NCBI RefSeq assembly: GCF_002803155.1
Contig: NZ_NNBP01000028.1
Span: forward strand, 62,001-126,000
DNA: 64,000 nucleotides
Reading direction: 5' to 3'
From: Streptomyces sp. CB02959
Lineage (GTDB): Bacteria; Actinomycetota; Actinomycetes; Streptomycetales; Streptomycetaceae
Position 1 is the first letter of the stretch. Each line of letters opens with the position of its first letter. Under the pieces are notes generated by a model. It made no database searches, was not told where the DNA came from, and saw nothing but the letters and a program-made list of their open reading frames with translations. Shown piece after piece: positions 1-8,572 of the stretch. The translations under genes and the position numbers were made by a program.

Positions 1-1
1 G

Positions 2-811
2 GTCGTCGAGACGATCCTCGGCTTCGCCACCGAGCTGCGCGACATCGGCCGGGAGCGGTTCGGCGGTACCGCGCTGGCCGCCGGCGTCGCCGTCCCCGGC
101 ATCGTCGACGAGGCCGCCGGCACCGCCGTCTACGCCGCCAACCTCGGCTGGCGGGACGTCCCCCTGCGGGCCCTGCTCTCCGAACGGCTCGGCGGGGTCC
201 CGGTCGCGCTCGGCCACGACGTCCGCACCGGCGGGCTGGCCGAGGGCCGGATCGGTGCCGGCCGGGACGCCGACCGGTTCCTGTTCGTACCCCTGGGCAC
301 CGGCATCGCCGGCGCCATCGGCATCGACGGCCGCATCGAGGCCGGCGCCCACGGGAGCGCCGGCGAAATCGGCCACATCGTCGTCCGGCCCGGCGGCCCC
401 GCGTGCGGCTGCGGACAGCGCGGCTGCCTGGAGACGCTGGCCTCGGCCGCCGCGGTGGGCCGCGACTGGGCGGCGGCCTGCGGCGATCCGCAGGCCGCCG
501 CCGCCGACTGCGCCAAGGCCGTGGAGTCCGGCGACCCGCGGGCCCGGGAGGTCTGGCAGAGCGCCGTGGACGCGCTCGCCGACGGCCTGGTCACCGGGCT
601 GACCCTGCTCGACCCGCGGACGCTGATCATCGGCGGCGGGCTCGCGGAGGCCGGCGACACGCTGTTCGCACCGCTGCGGGAGGCGGTCCGTCGGCGCGTT
701 ACCTTCCAGCGACTCCCCACGATCGTCCCGGCGGCCCTCGGGGACGCCGCCGGCTGCCTGGGCGCAGGACTGCTCGCCTGGGATCTTCTCTCCACGGAGG
801 TAACCGCCTGA
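2..811 (+). CDS. nagK: ROK-family N-acetylglucosamine kinase (5' end outside window)
   Basis: The 3' 269 codons of a ROK sugar kinase; the start lies before the window. It would phosphorylate a hexose, most likely N-acetylglucosamine, in the cytosol with ATP. Visible family marks are the substrate-binding stretch with the catalytic aspartate (GHDVRTGG), the phosphate-binding GTGIAGAIG, and the ROK zinc signature GEIGHIVV...CGCGQRGCLE. A late GG-rich block (IIGGGLAEAG) closes the nucleotide site. The stop codon overlaps the ATG of nagA by one base, so the two are translated together, which is the main reason for choosing GlcNAc over glucose as substrate. ROK substrate specificity cannot be read from sequence alone, so the symbol is an inference from operon partner and remembered synteny. 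Confidence 0.82.
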   Translation, partial: VVETILGFATELRDIGRERFGGTALAAGVAVPGIVDEAAGTAVYAANLGWRDVPLRALLSERLGGVPVALGHDVRTGGLAEGRIGAGRDADRFLFVPLGTGIAGAIGIDGRIEAGAHGSAGEIGHIVVRPGGPACGCGQRGCLETLASAAAVGRDWAAACGDPQAAAADCAKAVESGDPRAREVWQSAVDALADGLVTGLTLLDPRTLIIGGGLAEAGDTLFAPLREAVRRRVTFQRLPTIVPAALGDAAGCLGAGLLAWDLLSTEVTA

Positions 812-2055
812 TGGCACAGCAACAGTCCGCGGGACGGCCCTCGGACGCCGGGCGCACCGTCCTGGCCGGCGCCCGGATCGCCCGGCCCTCCGGCGTCACC
901 GACAACGGCCGGATCACCGTCGAGGGCACCCGGATCACCGCGGTCCGCAGCCGGGGCAGGGACCGCGGCCGGTCGCCGGACACGGCAGCCGACCAGGACC
1001 TCGACGAGGCCGCGGCGACCGTCCTCGACCTGACCGGGCATCTGATCGTCCCCGGCTTCGTCGACATGCACGTCCACGGCGGGGGCGGCGGCTCCTTCTC
1101 CTCCGCCGACCCCGAGGAGTGCCTGACCGTCATCGGCACCCACCGCCGGCACGGCACGACCTCGATGGTGGCCTCCACCGTCACCGGCGACCTGGACGAC
1201 CTGACCCGGCAGGCCGCCGTGCTGGCCGAGTTGGTGCAGCAGGGCGACCTGGCCGGCATCCACTTCGAGGGCCCGTTCATCTCCCCGCACCGCTGCGGCG
1301 CCCACCAGCCCGAGCTGCTGCGCGACCCCGACCCCGCCGAGGTCCGCCGACTGGTCGACGCCGCCCGCGGCACCGCCGCCATGATGACCGTCGCCCCCGA
1401 ACTGCCCGGCGGCCTGGACTCCGTACGGCTGCTCGCCGACGCCGGGGTGATCGCCGCCATCGGCCACACCGACTCCACCTACGACGCCACCCGGCAGGCC
1501 GTCGACGTCGGCGCCACCGTCGCCACCCACCTCTTCAACGCGATGCCGGCGCTCGGCCACCGCGCCCCCGGCCCGGTCGCCGCGCTCCTGGAGGACGAGC
1601 GGGTCACCGTCGAGCTGATCAACGACGGCACCCATCTGCACCCGGCGATCCTCCAGATGGCGTTCCGCGAGGCGGGCGCCGGACGGGTCGCCTTCATCAC
1701 CGACGCGATGGGCGCGGCCGGGATGAACGACGGGATGTATCCGCTCGGCCCCATGCGGGTCGAGGTCAGGGACGGCGTCGCCCGGATCAGCGACGGCCCC
1801 ACCGCCGGCTCCATCGCGGGCTCCACGCTCACCCTGGACCGGGCCTTCAAGCGGGCCGTCACGCTCGACGGCCTCACCGTCGAGCAGGCCGTGCAGGCGC
1901 TCTCCGCCACCCCCGCCCGGCTGTTGGGCATCGCCGACCGGACCGGCTCCCTGGAGCCCGGCAAGGACGCCGACCTGGTGGTGCTGGACGCCGGATACGA
2001 CGTCGTGGGTGTGCTGCGGCAGGGTGCCTGGCTGCTCCGCCCGCCGGGCGTCTGA
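811..2055 (+). CDS. nagA: N-acetylglucosamine-6-phosphate deacetylase
   Basis: 414-residue amidohydrolase that removes acetate from GlcNAc-6-phosphate, the second step of amino-sugar catabolism after NagK. Metal and catalytic motifs are in the expected order: HVH at about residues 87-89, HFEGPF at 151-156, GHTDST at about 219-223, ATHLFNAM at about 238-245, and the catalytic aspartate in ITDAMGAAG at about 298. Length is close to the usual for the family (about 380 residues), with a short extra N-terminus. The ATG is fixed by the one-base overlap with the nagK stop and a GGAGG ribosome site inside nagK (about 796-800). A long hairpin follows, so the transcript probably ends here. Confidence 0.93.
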   Translation: MAQQQSAGRPSDAGRTVLAGARIARPSGVTDNGRITVEGTRITAVRSRGRDRGRSPDTAADQDLDEAAATVLDLTGHLIVPGFVDMHVHGGGGGSFSSADPEECLTVIGTHRRHGTTSMVASTVTGDLDDLTRQAAVLAELVQQGDLAGIHFEGPFISPHRCGAHQPELLRDPDPAEVRRLVDAARGTAAMMTVAPELPGGLDSVRLLADAGVIAAIGHTDSTYDATRQAVDVGATVATHLFNAMPALGHRAPGPVAALLEDERVTVELINDGTHLHPAILQMAFREAGAGRVAFITDAMGAAGMNDGMYPLGPMRVEVRDGVARISDGPTAGSIAGSTLTLDRAFKRAVTLDGLTVEQAVQALSATPARLLGIADRTGSLEPGKDADLVVLDAGYDVVGVLRQGAWLLRPPGV

Positions 2056-2074
2056 CCGTCCGGACCGGCTCTCC

Positions 2075-2128
2075 CCCGGCGATCGCCGGGAGGTACCCCG
2101 GCCCGGCCGCCGCACCGGCGGCCGGGCC
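2075..2128 (+). terminator. Double hairpin after nagKA
   Basis: Two inverted repeats lie in the 210-bp gap after nagA. The first is a perfect palindrome at 2075-2090 (CCCGGCGATCGCCGGG). The second has 13-bp arms at 2100-2112 and 2116-2128 around the 3-nt loop CAC. No T-run follows, as is usual for Streptomyces terminators. It separates nagKA from the next sugar kinase. Confidence 0.7.
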
Positions 2129-2264
2129 CAGGGTGGCCGACCCGGGTCTGGGCCTACGGCCGTCCGCGATGGCATGATCGCTCGCGCACTTGTCCGTATG
2201 CCACCGCGGAACGCGGTGTCTTCACCCACGGCCGTCCGGCCGGCCTCCTCCTGGAGGGGAGACC

Positions 2265-3194
2265 ATGATCCTCACGGTCACGCTGAACGCCGCCCTGGAC
2301 ATCACCTACCGCGTCCCCCGGCTCCACCCGCACACCACCCACCGCGTCACCGAGGTCGCCGAACGCCCCGGCGGCAAGGGCCTCAACGTCGCCCGCGTGC
2401 TCGCCGCGCTCGGCCACCGCACGGTCGCCACCGGCTTCGCGGGCGGCGGCACCGGCGAGGCGCTGCGCGCCCTGCTCGCCCAGGAGACCGACGTGACCGA
2501 CGCGCTGGTCCCGGTCGGCGGCGCCACCCGCCGCACCGTCGCCGTGGTCGACGGAAGCACCGGCGACACCACCCAGCTCAACGAGCCCGGCCCGACCGTC
2601 TCCCCCGCCGAGTGGGCAGCCTTCCTCGGCACCTACCGCGAACTGCTGGGCGAGGCACGGGCGGTGGCGCTCTGCGGCAGCCTGCCGCCCGGCGTCCCGG
2701 TGGACGTCTACGCCCGGCTCATCCGCACCGCCCGCACGGCCGGCGTCCCCGTCCTGCTCGACACCAGCGGCGAACCGCTCCGCCGCGGCCTGGCCGCCCG
2801 CCCCGACCTGGCCAAGCCCAACGCCGACGAACTGGCCGCCCTCACCGGCAGCACCGAACCGCTGCGCGCCGCCCGCGACGCCCGCCGCCGCGGCGCCCAC
2901 GCGGTGGCCGCCTCGCTCGGCCCGGACGGGATGCTCGCGGTGACCGCCGACGGCGCCTGGCAGGCCGCCCCGCCCCGCCGGTACGCCGGGAACCCGACCG
3001 GGGCCGGCGACTCCGCGGTGGCCGGTCTGCTGTCCGGACTGGTCGAGGAGTTGCCCTGGCCGGACCGGCTGAGCCGCGCGGTGGCGCTCTCCGCCGCGAC
3101 CGTACGGGCCACCGCTGCGGGCGAGTTCGACGCCGCGACCTACGAAGAGCTGCTGCCCCACGTGGTGGTGACGGACCGTCCCACGGCGGCCTGA
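2265..3194 (+). CDS. PfkB-family 1-phosphofructokinase-type sugar kinase
   Basis: 309-residue ribokinase-fold kinase of the 1-phosphofructokinase/tagatose-6-phosphate kinase branch. The N-terminus begins with the typical LTVTLNAALD strand, PGGKGLNVARVLAALG (about 42-57) is the first PfkB signature, and NPTGAGDSAVAGL near residue 245 is the ATP/catalytic-base signature with the GAGD aspartate. The ATG was chosen because GGAGGGGA lies 5-10 bases upstream; a longer frame beginning at 2190 has no support. It lies downstream of nagKA behind a strong hairpin, so it is probably separately transcribed. Substrate could be fructose-1-phosphate, tagatose-6-phosphate or another phosphosugar; no fru PTS genes are adjacent. 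Confidence 0.85.
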   Translation: MILTVTLNAALDITYRVPRLHPHTTHRVTEVAERPGGKGLNVARVLAALGHRTVATGFAGGGTGEALRALLAQETDVTDALVPVGGATRRTVAVVDGSTGDTTQLNEPGPTVSPAEWAAFLGTYRELLGEARAVALCGSLPPGVPVDVYARLIRTARTAGVPVLLDTSGEPLRRGLAARPDLAKPNADELAALTGSTEPLRAARDARRRGAHAVAASLGPDGMLAVTADGAWQAAPPRRYAGNPTGAGDSAVAGLLSGLVEELPWPDRLSRAVALSAATVRATAAGEFDAATYEELLPHVVVTDRPTAA

Positions 3195-3272
3195 ACGGCC
3201 CTCAGGCCGCGCCCTGGGAACGTGCTCCCCGGGCCCGCCGGCGCAGGGCTCGGCGGCACAGGGCGTGACGGC

Positions 3273-4175
3273 TCAGGGCGTGGCGAGCCAGACCTGGTCG
3301 AGGTTGACCTCGCACTGGTTGCCGTTCTCGCAGGAGAGCTTGATGACGTTGGTGCCCTTGTTGAGCTGGATGTACGACCAGGACTTGGTCCAGCCCTTGT
3401 CCCACGCGCCCTCGGGGGCGCCGGCGAAGTTCTTGAGGCTTATCGGCCGGGTCAGCGCCTGGCCGTTCACGTTGAGCGTGAGGTTGGCGTCCTTGCCGGG
3501 CACGCCGTAGCCGACCCAGAGCTTGTACTTGCCGGCGGCTTCCACGTCGAGCGTCCAAGTGGCCGCCGCGCCCTGGTTGTTCATGTTGGTGACGTACGAG
3601 CCGCTGGCGGTCCGGGCGCCGGGGATGTCCTTGGCGGTGGTGGCGCCGCCGTCGAGGCGCAGCGCGCCCGCGTCGTCCTTGGGGAGCTGGGCCGCGCTGG
3701 GCTTGGTGGACGGCTGGTTGCTGGGCTGGACCGACTCGGCGGCGGTGGGGTCCGGCTTGCCGCCGGCGTCGTTCTTGGTGCTGTCGGAGTTGGTCAGCAT
3801 GGCCGCGCCGATGCCTATGCAGACCACCGCGACCACCGCGACCGCGCCGATCAGCAGGCCGTTGCGGCCCTTCCGGGGCTCCGGGGCGGATATCGGGCGG
3901 GTGCGCTCGCCGGCGCCGCCGCCGGGCAGCGTCTCGGGGGCCGCGTAGTGCGGGGTCGGGTTCTGCCGGCCGTACGGCTGCTGGCCCTGCGGGTTGCCGT
4001 ACTGCCGCTCGCCGACCGCGCGCACCTGGTTGTAGGAGGTCCGCGGAACGCCTGGCTGCCGCGAGATGCCGGCGCCCGACGTGCCCGAACCGCCCTCGCC
4101 GCCGTCCGAGCGGTACAGGTGGGCGAAGGGGTCGTCGTTCTCCGGCGTGTCCGCGCCGTTGTTGCCGGCCGTCAT
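3273..4175 (-). CDS. Membrane-anchored protein with extracellular CBM35-like domain
   Basis: 300-residue protein with an N-terminal cytosolic region of about 100 residues that is rich in Gly, Pro and Gln, one hydrophobic segment at about 106-127 (LLIGAVAVVAVVCIGIGAAM), a Ser/Thr/Pro linker, and a C-terminal beta-rich domain from about 165 to the end. That domain has the look of a family 35 carbohydrate-binding module (GGATTAKDIPG, YKLWVGYGV, GQALTRPISLKNF, NVIKLSCENGNQCEVNLDQVWL), with a possible disulfide between the two late cysteines. Topology would place the domain outside the cell. No catalytic domain is present, so it should bind sugar or wall polysaccharide rather than cut it. It lies downstream of cdgB on the same strand, separated by a hairpin. 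Confidence 0.75.
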   Translation of the reverse strand: MTAGNNGADTPENDDPFAHLYRSDGGEGGSGTSGAGISRQPGVPRTSYNQVRAVGERQYGNPQGQQPYGRQNPTPHYAAPETLPGGGAGERTRPISAPEPRKGRNGLLIGAVAVVAVVCIGIGAAMLTNSDSTKNDAGGKPDPTAAESVQPSNQPSTKPSAAQLPKDDAGALRLDGGATTAKDIPGARTASGSYVTNMNNQGAAATWTLDVEAAGKYKLWVGYGVPGKDANLTLNVNGQALTRPISLKNFAGAPEGAWDKGWTKSWSYIQLNKGTNVIKLSCENGNQCEVNLDQVWLATP

Positions 4176-4394
4176 TCCGTGTCACTCCCAAGCGGTCTCT
4201 GCGCGTCTGTGCGCGGCGGTACGCGTTCGCGGGGCTGCGTGCGCACTGCCTCTTCCGGGCCACCCGACGCCCCCGCGCCGCATCGGCGCAGCCTACCCCG
4301 TCGGAACCCGGCCACGCCGGTCCCCGACGTTCACAAGATCACTACGGATCGGTGAACGGGCGGTGCCCAGGCAGGACACCGCGGATGTGAGATG

Positions 4395-4424
4395 CGCGGC
4401 ACCGGGTCGGGATCCGGTGCCGCG
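4395..4424 (-). terminator. Hairpin after cdgB
   Basis: Perfect 11-bp inverted repeat, arms 4395-4405 and 4414-4424 with an 8-nt loop, starting 15 bases past the cdgB stop codon. It fits a terminator between cdgB and the CBM35 gene. Confidence 0.7.
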
Positions 4425-4439
4425 GCCGTTCGGGGCGGC

Positions 4440-6131
4440 TCAGCCGGCCGCCCGCCGGTTGCTCTTCGACCGCCGCTTCTCGACGTACATCCGCTGGTCG
4501 GCCGATTCCAGCACCTCTTCGGCGGTCATCCCGCAGCTCGCCCAGCCGATGCCGAAGCTGGCGCCGACCCGGACGGCCCGGCCCTCGACCCGGATCGGCG
4601 GGATGATCGCGTTCCGCAGCCGGACCGCGAGGTCCTGGGCGTCGGCCGTGCCGAGCCCGTCGGCGAGCACCACGAACTCGTCGCCGCCGAGCCGGGCCAC
4701 GGTGTCGCCGTCCCGGACGCCGCTGGTCAGCCGGCGGGCGACCTCGATCAGCACCGCGTCGCCGGTGTTGTGCCCGAAGCGGTCGTTGATCGACTTGAAG
4801 CCGTCCAGGTCGCAGAAGAGCACCGCCAGCCCCTTCGCGCCGTCGTCCTCGACGCCGTCGGCGGGCGCCGAGAGGTGGACGTGGTGGTCGAAGGGGAGCT
4901 CACCGGCCGGCACCGCCCGCGGCTTCTCGCCCTCGAAGCCGTCGAGCCCGTCGAACGGCTCCGGCCCGTCCCCCGCGAAGCCGTGCGGGGCCCGCGGATC
5001 GGCCCCGGCGCCCGAGGAGGCGTAGGCGTCGGCGAGCGCGCTCGGCGGGCGGGAGCACAGCCGGGCCGAGAGCCGGGCCCGCAGCTCGGCGCTGTTGGGC
5101 AGGCCGGTCAGCGAGTCGTGGCTGGCCCGGTGCGCGAGCTGGAGCTCGTGCCGCTTGCGCTCCTCGATGTCCTCGACGTGGGTGAGGAGGAAGCGGGGGC
5201 CGTCGGCGGTGTCGGCGACCACCGAGTTGCGCAGCGAGACCCACACATAGGTGCCGTCCCGGCGCAGCAGGCGCAGTTCGGCCCGGCCGCCCTCGGCGGA
5301 GGTGCGCAGCAGCGTGCCGATGTCCTCGGGGTGGCAGATGTCGGAGAACGACAGCCGCCGCATCCCGGAGGCCGGGCGGCCCAGCAGCCGGCACAGCGCG
5401 TCGTTGGTGCGCAGCAGCCGGCCGTGCTGGTCGCCGCCCATCTCGGCGACGGCCATCCCGCTCGGCGCGTACTCGAACGCCTGCCGGAAGCTCTCCTCGC
5501 TCGCCCGCAGCGCCTGCTGTTCGCGCTCCAAGCGGACCAGTGCCCGCTGCATGTTGGCCCGCAGCCGGGCGTTGCTGATCGCGATGGCGGACTGGAACGC
5601 GTACATCTGGAGCGCTTCCTGGCCCCAGGGGCCGGGGCGCCGGCCGTTGCGCGGCCGGTCCACGGAGATCACGCCGAGCAGTTCGCCGTTGCCGTTGGCG
5701 GCGGTGTACATGGGCGCGAAGAGGCGGTCCATCGGGTGCCACTCGTCGGGGAAGCGCGGCGCGGGCCCGGCGGTGTGCCACTGCGGCACGTCGTCGTCGT
5801 CCAGCACCCAGCCCTCGGTGTACGGGATGAAGCACAGTTCGCCCCAGTGCTCCCCCATGGACAGTCGGCGCTCCCACGAGGCGCGTGAGCCCACCCGCCC
5901 GGCCATCAGCGCCTCCGCGCCCGCGCTGCCGGCCACCGCGGCGACCACGAGATCGCCGTCCTGCCGTACGAGGTTGACCGCGGCGAGCTCAAAGCCGAGC
6001 CCGACGATCGCCCCGTCGGCGACGGACTGCAAGGTGTCCGCAAGGCTGCGTGCGGTGTTCAGTTCGGCGACCACTCGGTGCAGCTGCCGCAGGGTCGCAA
6101 GACGGACATAGGGCTCCGACTCGGTCTCCAT
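4440..6131 (-). CDS. cdgB: GAF-PAS-GGDEF diguanylate cyclase CdgB
   Basis: 563-residue cytosolic signalling enzyme that makes cyclic di-GMP, the messenger that binds BldD and holds Streptomyces in vegetative growth. The order is a GAF domain (about 20-190), a coiled segment, PAS/PAC (about 210-340), then GGDEF with the intact active site LGGDEFVVLAD near residue 485. The start METESEPYVRLATLRQLH matches what I recall of S. coelicolor CdgB, and AGGGAG lies about 9 bases upstream; a longer frame to 6167 is less likely. The linker before GGDEF contains a low-complexity Gly/Ala/Glu stretch. I see no inhibitory-site RxxD just before GGDEF. Upstream are candidate BldD and Crp sites, annotated separately. 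Confidence 0.92.
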   Translation of the reverse strand: METESEPYVRLATLRQLHRVVAELNTARSLADTLQSVADGAIVGLGFELAAVNLVRQDGDLVVAAVAGSAGAEALMAGRVGSRASWERRLSMGEHWGELCFIPYTEGWVLDDDDVPQWHTAGPAPRFPDEWHPMDRLFAPMYTAANGNGELLGVISVDRPRNGRRPGPWGQEALQMYAFQSAIAISNARLRANMQRALVRLEREQQALRASEESFRQAFEYAPSGMAVAEMGGDQHGRLLRTNDALCRLLGRPASGMRRLSFSDICHPEDIGTLLRTSAEGGRAELRLLRRDGTYVWVSLRNSVVADTADGPRFLLTHVEDIEERKRHELQLAHRASHDSLTGLPNSAELRARLSARLCSRPPSALADAYASSGAGADPRAPHGFAGDGPEPFDGLDGFEGEKPRAVPAGELPFDHHVHLSAPADGVEDDGAKGLAVLFCDLDGFKSINDRFGHNTGDAVLIEVARRLTSGVRDGDTVARLGGDEFVVLADGLGTADAQDLAVRLRNAIIPPIRVEGRAVRVGASFGIGWASCGMTAEEVLESADQRMYVEKRRSKSNRRAAG

Positions 6132-6222
6132 CGCTCGCTCTCCCTGAGACCTCGACAGCAACTCCACCGATTTCTTTGTCGTCCGATTCCACGCTCACTG
6201 AATCACAGTGAGCTGTTCACCC

Positions 6223-6237
6223 GGTACACAGGGTCAA
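6223..6237. promoter_or_regulatory. Candidate BldD operator upstream of cdgB
   Basis: The 15-mer GGTACACAGGGTCAA fits the BldD consensus NTNACNC(A/T)GNGTNAN as I remember it with one mismatch (G for T at position 2). It lies about 92 bp before the cdgB start. cdgB is a known BldD target in S. coelicolor, which raises the likelihood. One-site matches to such a loose consensus can still be chance. Confidence 0.55.
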
Positions 6238-6251
6238 CAATTAGGGGCCCA

Positions 6252-6267
6252 TGTGACTCAAGTCACA
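6252..6267. promoter_or_regulatory. Candidate Crp site, cdgB / flavin reductase intergenic region
   Basis: TGTGACTCAAGTCACA is a perfect inverted repeat with 7-bp arms. It fits both the classical TGTGA-N6-TCACA site and the Streptomyces Crp pattern GTG-N6-GNCAC. It lies 15 bp from the BldD-like site, in the 365-bp gap between two divergent genes, so it could serve either promoter. The rest of this gap (6268-6496) shows no gene. Confidence 0.6.
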
Positions 6268-6496
6268 ATCCGTGACAGGTCGTTACGGATCGCCGACCAG
6301 GGACTCGTCCGCGCACGTGGACGCCGTCCGGGCGCCCGATGAAAACTTCCTGAACGCAAATTCCAGCCAACTTCGACCCCAGGTCCGGACCATTGCCGCA
6401 CCCCTCGCCGGCCGCCGCCTCCGCCGCGGGACCTAGGGCGCGGATGGTTCCGGGGCCCGATGCGCGAGCGGACCTGACGACGTTAGCGTTCATGGC

Positions 6497-7111
6497 GTGT
6501 TCACGAAGACTCCTGCCGCCGCCCCGTCCCACGGCTCCACCGCCACCGCCGCACCCACCGTCGCCCTCACCTCCGTGCCGGGCGACGGGCCGATCGCGCA
6601 TGCTGTGGGGGTGAGTGACGACGAGTTCCGTGCCGCCCTGTCCCGTCTCGCCGCCGGCGTGGTGCTGATCACCGCCCACGATCCGGACGCCGGGCCGCGC
6701 GGCGAGGACGTCGGCATGACCGCCACGGCATTCCTCTCCGTGTCCCTCGACCCACCCTTGGTGATGGTGAGCGTTCGCAACGACTCACGGATGGACGACC
6801 TGCTGGCGCAGCAGCCGCTGTGGGCGGTTTCGGTGCTGTCGGGCCACCAGCGGCACGTAGCGGGGCGATTCGCCATGAAGGGCCGGATCAGCGACCGTCT
6901 GCTCTTCCAGGACATCCCCTCCGTACGGGGCGAAGCATCCGGTGCGCCGCTCATCGGGGGCGCACTGGCGACGCTGGAGTGCCGGACCGAGCAGCGGGTG
7001 GTGGCCGGGGACCACACCCTCGTCATCGGCCGCGTGCTGGCCGCGACCGCGCCCGCCGGGGACGACGGGCCGCTGACGTACTTCCGGGGGAAGTACCGGC
7101 AGCTGGGGTGA
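6497..7111 (+). CDS. Flavin reductase-like (FMN-binding) family protein
   Basis: 204-residue protein whose residues 40-200 form a flavin reductase-like split-barrel domain. Typical stretches are RAALSRLAAGVVLITA, VGMTATAFLSVSLDPPLVMVSV and GGALATLECRTEQRVVAGDHTLVIGRVL. Such proteins reduce FMN with NAD(P)H, often for a partner monooxygenase; none is adjacent. The first 38 residues are an Ala/Pro-rich leader without homology signal. GTG at 6497 is the longest start; an alternative GTG at 6611 would begin directly at the domain (SDDEFRAAL). Neither has a clear ribosome site. It is divergent from cdgB. Confidence 0.8.
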   Translation: MFTKTPAAAPSHGSTATAAPTVALTSVPGDGPIAHAVGVSDDEFRAALSRLAAGVVLITAHDPDAGPRGEDVGMTATAFLSVSLDPPLVMVSVRNDSRMDDLLAQQPLWAVSVLSGHQRHVAGRFAMKGRISDRLLFQDIPSVRGEASGAPLIGGALATLECRTEQRVVAGDHTLVIGRVLAATAPAGDDGPLTYFRGKYRQLG

Positions 7112-7168
7112 GCGGGCCCGGGCGCGAGGCGGGGCGGGTCCGAGCGCGGTCCGCGGCGGGTCCGGCCC

Positions 7169-7597
7169 TCAGTCCCAAGCGCGGCCGGAGCGGCCGCGCT
7201 TGGTGTCGCCGCGCTGCTTCTTCTCGCGCAGCCGCCGCTCGTTGATGCCGCGCGGGATCCGCGACTTCTTGCGTGTCTTGGGCGGCGGCGCGGTGGCCTC
7301 GGCGAGCAGGGCGGCGAGGCGGACGGCCGCGGTCTCGCGGTTGCGCCACTGGGAGCGGTGGTCGGAGGCCCGCACGGTCAGTACGCCGTCGACCAGCCGG
7401 CCCGCCAGCCGCTCCAGTGCCCGCTCCTGCCACACCGGGGGCAGCGCCTTCGTCCGCGCCAGGTCGAAGCGCAACTCGACCTGGCTGTCGCTGGTGTTGA
7501 CGTGCTGGCCGCCCGGACCGGAGGAGCGCGAGAACCGCCAGACCAGCTCGGCCTCCGGGAGGACGACCGCACCGCGGATGACATGGGGTCCGGACAT
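7169..7597 (-). CDS. arfB: Peptidyl-tRNA hydrolase ArfB (ribosome rescue)
   Basis: About 142 residues, homologous to the catalytic domain of class I release factors. It hydrolyses peptidyl-tRNA on ribosomes stalled at mRNA ends. The invariant GGQ is present in SSGPGGQHVNTSDSQVELRF, and the basic C-terminal tail that enters the empty mRNA channel is evident (KTRKKSRIP...RRLREKKQRGDTKRGR). The chosen ATG follows a GGGGGG stretch; an ATG nine bases earlier (7606) is equally possible. It has no operon partner and is convergent with the flavin reductase gene. Confidence 0.9.
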   Translation of the reverse strand: MSGPHVIRGAVVLPEAELVWRFSRSSGPGGQHVNTSDSQVELRFDLARTKALPPVWQERALERLAGRLVDGVLTVRASDHRSQWRNRETAAVRLAALLAEATAPPPKTRKKSRIPRGINERRLREKKQRGDTKRGRSGRAWD

Positions 7598-7866
7598 GCC
7601 CCCCATAATCCCGCGCCGGCGGCCGCCCGTCACCTCGGTTTTCCCGGCCGGAGCGGCCCGCCGCCTTCAGGAGCGCGGGCCGGGCCGGGCATCAGAATCA
7701 GGCAAAGAAAGTAAAGAGGGCTGGAACCACCTGGGCTCCCCGCCACGTTGAGGTGGGTGACGGCGGCTCCGCTCCCGGGCGGGTCCACCGTGGTATCACC
7801 GACACCACACACCAGCGGCACCACCGACCCCAGGTCGGCGCGACTCCACGAGGAAAGGGACTTCCC

Positions 7867-8442
7867 ATGGCTGTAAGCCTGTCCAAGGGCGGCAACGTCT
7901 CGCTCACCAAGGAGGCGCCGGGCCTGACCGCCGTCACGGTCGGCCTCGGCTGGGACGTCCGCACGACCACGGGCACGGACTTCGACCTCGACGCCAGCGC
8001 CATCGCGGTCAACCCGACCGGCAAGGTCTACTCCGACCAGCACTTCATCTTCTTCAACAACAAGGCGACGCCGGACCAGTCCATCGTCCACACCGGCGAC
8101 AACACCACCGGCCAGGGCGAGGGCGACGACGAGTCGATCAACGTCAACCTCGGCGCGCTGCCGGCCGACATCGACAAGATCGTCTTCCCGGTCTCGATCT
8201 ACGACGCCGAGAACCGCAGCCAGAACTTCGGCCAGGTGCGGAACGCCTTCATCCGCATCGTCAACCAGGCCGGCGGCGCCGAGATCGCGCGCTACGACCT
8301 GAGCGAGGACGCCGCCACCGAGACCGCCATGGTCTTCGGCGAGCTGTACCGCAACGGCGCGGAGTGGAAGTTCCGCGCGGTGGGCCAGGGTTACGCGTCC
8401 GGCCTGCGCGGCATCGCCCAGGACTTCGGCGTCAACGTCTGA
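7867..8442 (+). CDS. terD: TerD-family calcium-binding stress protein
   Basis: 191-residue single-domain TerD protein, a common length for the family. It begins with AVSLSKGGNVSLTKEAPGL, has the GLGWDVRTTTGTDFDLDASA calcium-site strand, and later DDESINVNLGALPADI. TerD proteins bind Ca2+ through acidic loops and are associated with tellurite, oxidative and envelope stress; Streptomyces carry several paralogues linked to differentiation. AGGAAAGGGA precedes the ATG. It stands alone: no TerB, TerC or TerZ neighbours are present, so it is a solitary paralogue rather than part of a ter operon. Confidence 0.92.
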   Translation: MAVSLSKGGNVSLTKEAPGLTAVTVGLGWDVRTTTGTDFDLDASAIAVNPTGKVYSDQHFIFFNNKATPDQSIVHTGDNTTGQGEGDDESINVNLGALPADIDKIVFPVSIYDAENRSQNFGQVRNAFIRIVNQAGGAEIARYDLSEDAATETAMVFGELYRNGAEWKFRAVGQGYASGLRGIAQDFGVNV

Positions 8443-8482
8443 GCCACGGCACCGGCGGAGCACCGCCGGACGCACCCGGCAG

Positions 8483-8516
8483 CGAGGGCCGGCTCCCGAA
8501 AGGGGGCCGGCCCTCG
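8483..8516. terminator. Terminator between terD and XRE gene
   Basis: Perfect 11-bp arms at 8483-8493 and 8506-8516 around a 12-nt loop, in the gap between two convergent genes. It can serve both strands. Confidence 0.7.
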
Positions 8517-8572
8517 GCCTTTGCACCCCGGGCCTTTGTGTCCTGGGGCTTTGCGCCCCCGGCCGTTGCGCT

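Noticed and set aside
130..2229. A 699-residue minus-strand open frame over nagKA
   Set aside because: It is a G+C-driven shadow of nagK-nagA; its residues are Gly/Ala/Arg/Val-rich with no domain, and the plus-strand genes have full motif sets.
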